This document shows positions 61,806 through 64,000 of a DNA stretch of 64,000 bases, piece after piece. Each line of letters opens with the position of its first letter. The stretch's first letter is position 1. Under the pieces are notes generated by a model. The model had not been told where the DNA came from. It saw only the letters and a list, made by a program, of their open reading frames with translations, and searched no databases. Location of the stretch: assembly GCF_030733845.1 (NCBI RefSeq), contig NZ_CP132311.1, positions 62,001-126,000 on the forward strand, written 5' to 3'. Made by a program: the position numbers and the translations under genes. The DNA is from Shinella zoogloeoides. GTDB lineage: Bacteria; Pseudomonadota; Alphaproteobacteria; Rhizobiales; Rhizobiaceae.

Positions 61806-62084
61806 CGATCTCCTTTTGCGATCGCATCGGCTGCTTATCGATATCCCCATCACGATCGTGCGATCCACGCCGCCACCTGCCGGTTGGCCGACGCGCTCGC
61901 ACCACCTGGCGCCGGAACGCGGTCCTGCAAGGTATTGCGTGGCGGACTGTTCCGGCGCCGTTTTTCTTTTCGCCTGCATGCGGGCCTCCGTGAGTTGATG
62001 GCTCGACCCTAGACGGCGTCCGCGCCGCCTTCACGGAATCCTTTCAGTCCATTTTTTCCTTGACCGAACCTCAGGGGTGTCTTC

Positions 62085-62522
62085 GTGCGCTCATTTTCCG
62101 ACTGCCAGTCCATCATCAAGGCCGCGACCGTCTCCGCCTACGAGGCCGTCGGCGGCGTCACCGCGGCGGCCGACATGCTCGGCGTGCGTTCCTCGACCCT
62201 TACCAAATATGCCTCGCCCGGCGAGGAATGGCAGGCGAGCTTCATCCGGCTCGACCTTGCCGTCCGGCTCGACCGGCAGAGCGCGCATCCGTTTTTGCTG
62301 ACTGCGATGGACCGGCTGGTAAAGGCGGAGCGGCCGACGGGGTTCGGCAGCGTCACGGCGAGCGCCATCCTGAAACTGGATGGCGTGCTCGACGACGTGG
62401 TGCGCGAGGTCGCGCGCGCGATCGAGGGCGACGACCATATCGACGCGGCCGAACGCGTCGCCATCCGCAGCAAGATCGTCGCCGCCAAGCAGATCCTTGC
62501 ACAGCTCGACGCGGTGCTGTGA
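62085..62522 (+). CDS. Phage regulatory protein, CII-like position
   Basis: This 145-residue helical protein has a possible HTH (VGGVTAAADMLGVRSSTLTK) and lies next after cro in the rightward operon, the position of CII in lambda-like phages. GTG 62085 has AGGGG at eight bases. CII identity is positional only. Confidence 0.7.
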   Translation: MRSFSDCQSIIKAATVSAYEAVGGVTAAADMLGVRSSTLTKYASPGEEWQASFIRLDLAVRLDRQSAHPFLLTAMDRLVKAERPTGFGSVTASAILKLDGVLDDVVREVARAIEGDDHIDAAERVAIRSKIVAAKQILAQLDAVL

Positions 62523-62734
62523 TGGCGGCGTACGACTATTCCGATTCCGAAGAGACCATTCGCCGGATCGAGGCCGTCCTGCCGGAAGAGGACCTCAAGG
62601 CCCTTTCCGTCCTGCTCACCGCCTCCGCCATCAAGGCGGTCGATAGCGGCGTGTCCGACACGCGCGCTGTTTCCGGGCTGATCGCCTCGCTCGCCACCGT
62701 CCGCAACCAGTTGAAGAGACCGGGGAACCACTGA
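62522..62734 (+). CDS. Hypothetical phage protein
   Basis: This 70-residue acidic helical protein (TIRRIEAVLPEEDLKALSVL) starts at an ATG overlapping the upstream stop (TGATG). No family recognised. Confidence 0.7.
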   Translation: MAAYDYSDSEETIRRIEAVLPEEDLKALSVLLTASAIKAVDSGVSDTRAVSGLIASLATVRNQLKRPGNH

Positions 62735-62943
62735 TGATGGTCATCGAGAAGCTTTCCGACGCGGCCCGCAAGGTCGTCCGCGACGCTCACGCCGACCCCC
62801 AGGGCGTCGTCCTCGGGTGCGGCGTTCGCTTCCGCGAGGCCTGCGCCGCCGGATATTTGGTGCCGGTGCGCGGCGCCATTGACCGATGGCACATCACCGT
62901 CAAGGGGCGGGAATACTGCCTCAGGCTGATGAGGGCGCACTGA
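62734..62943 (+). CDS. Hypothetical phage protein
   Basis: This 69-residue protein (MMVIEKLSDAARKVVRDAHA...) starts and ends in one-base TGATG overlaps with its neighbours. No family recognised. Confidence 0.65.
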   Translation: MMVIEKLSDAARKVVRDAHADPQGVVLGCGVRFREACAAGYLVPVRGAIDRWHITVKGREYCLRLMRAH

Positions 62944-64000
62944 TGGCCCTCAGTCCAGACCAGACCAGGATCCTCACCGCCGCCCTCGTGGGCGGCTCTT
63001 TCCATTCGCAGGAACAGCGCGACCTCATCAAATGCCGCGCGCTGAATTCGAAAGGGTATCTGCGCCGCGACCCGCAGGACGGTTGCCTGTGGTATCCGAC
63101 CGATCTTGCCGGCGCGTTGAGCCTCGTTCCTGCCGACCTCCATGGCGCCGAACCGGAGAAGCCCGCCGGCGGGCCGCCGGCGCGACTGCCGCATCATCCT
63201 CTGGCGGCGCTCTTCCCGATGTTCGCCGAGGACGAACTGCAGCGCCTGGCGGACGACATCGCGGCGCGCGGACAGGAGGAGCCTGTCTGGCTGCTCGACG
63301 GCCATATTCTCGACGGTCGAAACCGCGAGGCGGCCTGCGCGCTCATCGGAATCGACGCATGGACGAAGGACTACGAGGGCAAGGATCCGCTCGGCTTCGT
63401 CCTGTCGCTCAACCTGCACCGGCGGCATCTTTCCGAAAGCCAGCGGGCGATGGTGGCGGCGCGCATCGTCGATTGGGAACGCGGTATCAACCAGACGACA
63501 GCCGGGGATGCAAATTTGCACGCCCGCGAGGCCGGTCGTCGCCTCTCGATTTCCGAGCGAGCCGTAAAGGCGGCCAAGCGCGTGCGCGACCATGGCATCG
63601 AGCAGCTTTCCGACGCGATCCGCGACGGTCGGCTGTCGGTCAATGCCGGCGAGGCCATCAGCTTCCTTGAGCGCGAGGCACAGGAGGAGGTGCTCCGCCT
63701 CGAGGAAAAGCAGATCGTTCAGCGCGCGAAGGAGATCCGCGAGAAACGGGCGAAACTCCGCCACGCCGTGCGCCTCACCCACATGGCGCATGTGGTCGAT
63801 CGCGGTCAGCCGACGGTCGGGCGCGTCGAGACGAAATACCCGGTCATCTATGCCGACCCGCCCTGGCAGTTCGGCGTGCGCAGCGAGGTGACGGGCCGCG
63901 AGAAGAGCGCCGAGAACCATTATCCCACCATGCCGACGGACGATATCTGCGCGCTGTTCGATGAGATCGGCGATCCGGCCAAGCGCGACGCCGTGCTCTT
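62943..64000 (+). CDS. ParB-domain / MT-A70 DNA methyltransferase fusion (5' part)
   Basis: The frame is open from ATG 62943 to the window edge (352 residues). After a short N-terminal domain, residues about 84-180 match a ParB/Spo0J nuclease-like domain (EEPVWLLDGHILDGRNREAA). An MT-A70 adenine methyltransferase domain starts near residue 300, with catalytic DPPW at 305-308 and NHYPTMPTDDIC after it. It would methylate phage DNA at adenine. The C-terminus lies outside the window. Confidence 0.85.
   Translation, partial: MALSPDQTRILTAALVGGSFHSQEQRDLIKCRALNSKGYLRRDPQDGCLWYPTDLAGALSLVPADLHGAEPEKPAGGPPARLPHHPLAALFPMFAEDELQRLADDIAARGQEEPVWLLDGHILDGRNREAACALIGIDAWTKDYEGKDPLGFVLSLNLHRRHLSESQRAMVAARIVDWERGINQTTAGDANLHAREAGRRLSISERAVKAAKRVRDHGIEQLSDAIRDGRLSVNAGEAISFLEREAQEEVLRLEEKQIVQRAKEIREKRAKLRHAVRLTHMAHVVDRGQPTVGRVETKYPVIYADPPWQFGVRSEVTGREKSAENHYPTMPTDDICALFDEIGDPAKRDAVL

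Larger units (their letters stand above)
53155..64000. mobile_element. Integrated prophage, left part
   Basis: A tyrosine integrase abuts tRNA-Gly. It is followed by a long run of small overlapping genes, a sliding clamp, an HNH nuclease, a lambda-like repressor/Cro region with repeated operators, and a ParB-MTase fusion running out of the window. The left end is the tRNA 3' end; no second copy of that end is visible, so the element extends beyond 64 kb. No structural or packaging genes are in view, so an integrative element cannot be wholly excluded. Confidence 0.88.

Noticed and set aside
61806..62084. Small ORFs between the Cro-like and CII-position genes
   Set aside because: They lack ribosome sites and look like reading-frame noise; a weak hairpin with T run near 61950 may terminate cro, but it is not convincing.
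53155..64000. Second copy of the tRNA-Gly 3' end as attR
   Set aside because: No copy of the T-arm and acceptor sequence was found in the rest of the window; the element continues past the edge.

Overview
The window is 64 kb of GC-rich alphaproteobacterial chromosome, almost certainly from the Rhizobiaceae (Rhizobium/Ensifer/Agrobacterium/Shinella type). The evidence is the argB / engB / yidC / rnpA / rpmH block, GcrA with a cluster of CcrM-type GANTC sites, a SAM-II riboswitch before metZ, a phoR-pstSCAB-phoU-phoB cluster, DUF1236 and DUF982 proteins, and a GANTC-rich gcrA promoter. No database search was possible; family names come from motifs and from remembered family sequences.

Layout. 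0-7.7 kb: end of a sterol-desaturase-family gene, argB, a SigK/RskA-like ECF sigma and anti-sigma pair with a fasciclin protein, engB, an EamA transporter, and yidC-rnpA-rpmH. 8-12 kb: a chemoreceptor, an orphan histidine kinase and tRNA-Arg. 12-14 kb: a divergent AraC regulator / short-chain dehydrogenase pair that looks like a small accessory insertion. 14-23 kb: envelope and signalling genes, including a proline-racemase-family enzyme, a Sel1-repeat protein, and a Crp-like regulator / CHASE2 adenylate cyclase / FecR-domain cluster. 23-30 kb: DoxX, pyrE, a PfkB kinase, a glycosyltransferase, pgi and an acyl-CoA ligase. 30-35 kb: an AI-2E-type transporter, tRNA-Thr, a nitronate monooxygenase-like enzyme, an unknown membrane protein and ppk2. 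35-43 kb: the complete phosphate-sensing and uptake cluster. 43-53 kb: gcrA, argD-argF, hslO, apaG, riboswitch-controlled metZ, a long dCTP deaminase, a LacI regulator and an FkbM methyltransferase.

From tRNA-Gly(CCC) at 53.1 kb to the right end lies the left part of an integrated prophage. A tyrosine integrase abuts the tRNA. A long leftward early operon encodes small proteins, an HNH nuclease, a DnaN-like sliding clamp and a PAPS-reductase-family protein. A lambda-like immunity region (repressor, Cro-like gene, two operator clusters sharing TTCAC..GTGAA dyads) sits at 60.5-61.6 kb. A rightward operon begins at 62.1 kb and leads into a ParB-domain / MT-A70 adenine methyltransferase fusion that runs off the window. 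The right attachment site is not in view.

The most notable signals are: eight GANTC sites within 221 bp upstream of gcrA; a TTGACGT..ACGTCAA operator shared by the acyl-CoA ligase and the nitronate monooxygenase; the SAM-II riboswitch with mutually exclusive hairpins; the SigK-RskA-fasciclin trio; a proline-racemase-family enzyme with the first catalytic Cys replaced by Ser; and the prophage's own sliding clamp, PAPS-reductase-like protein and ParB-MTase fusion.
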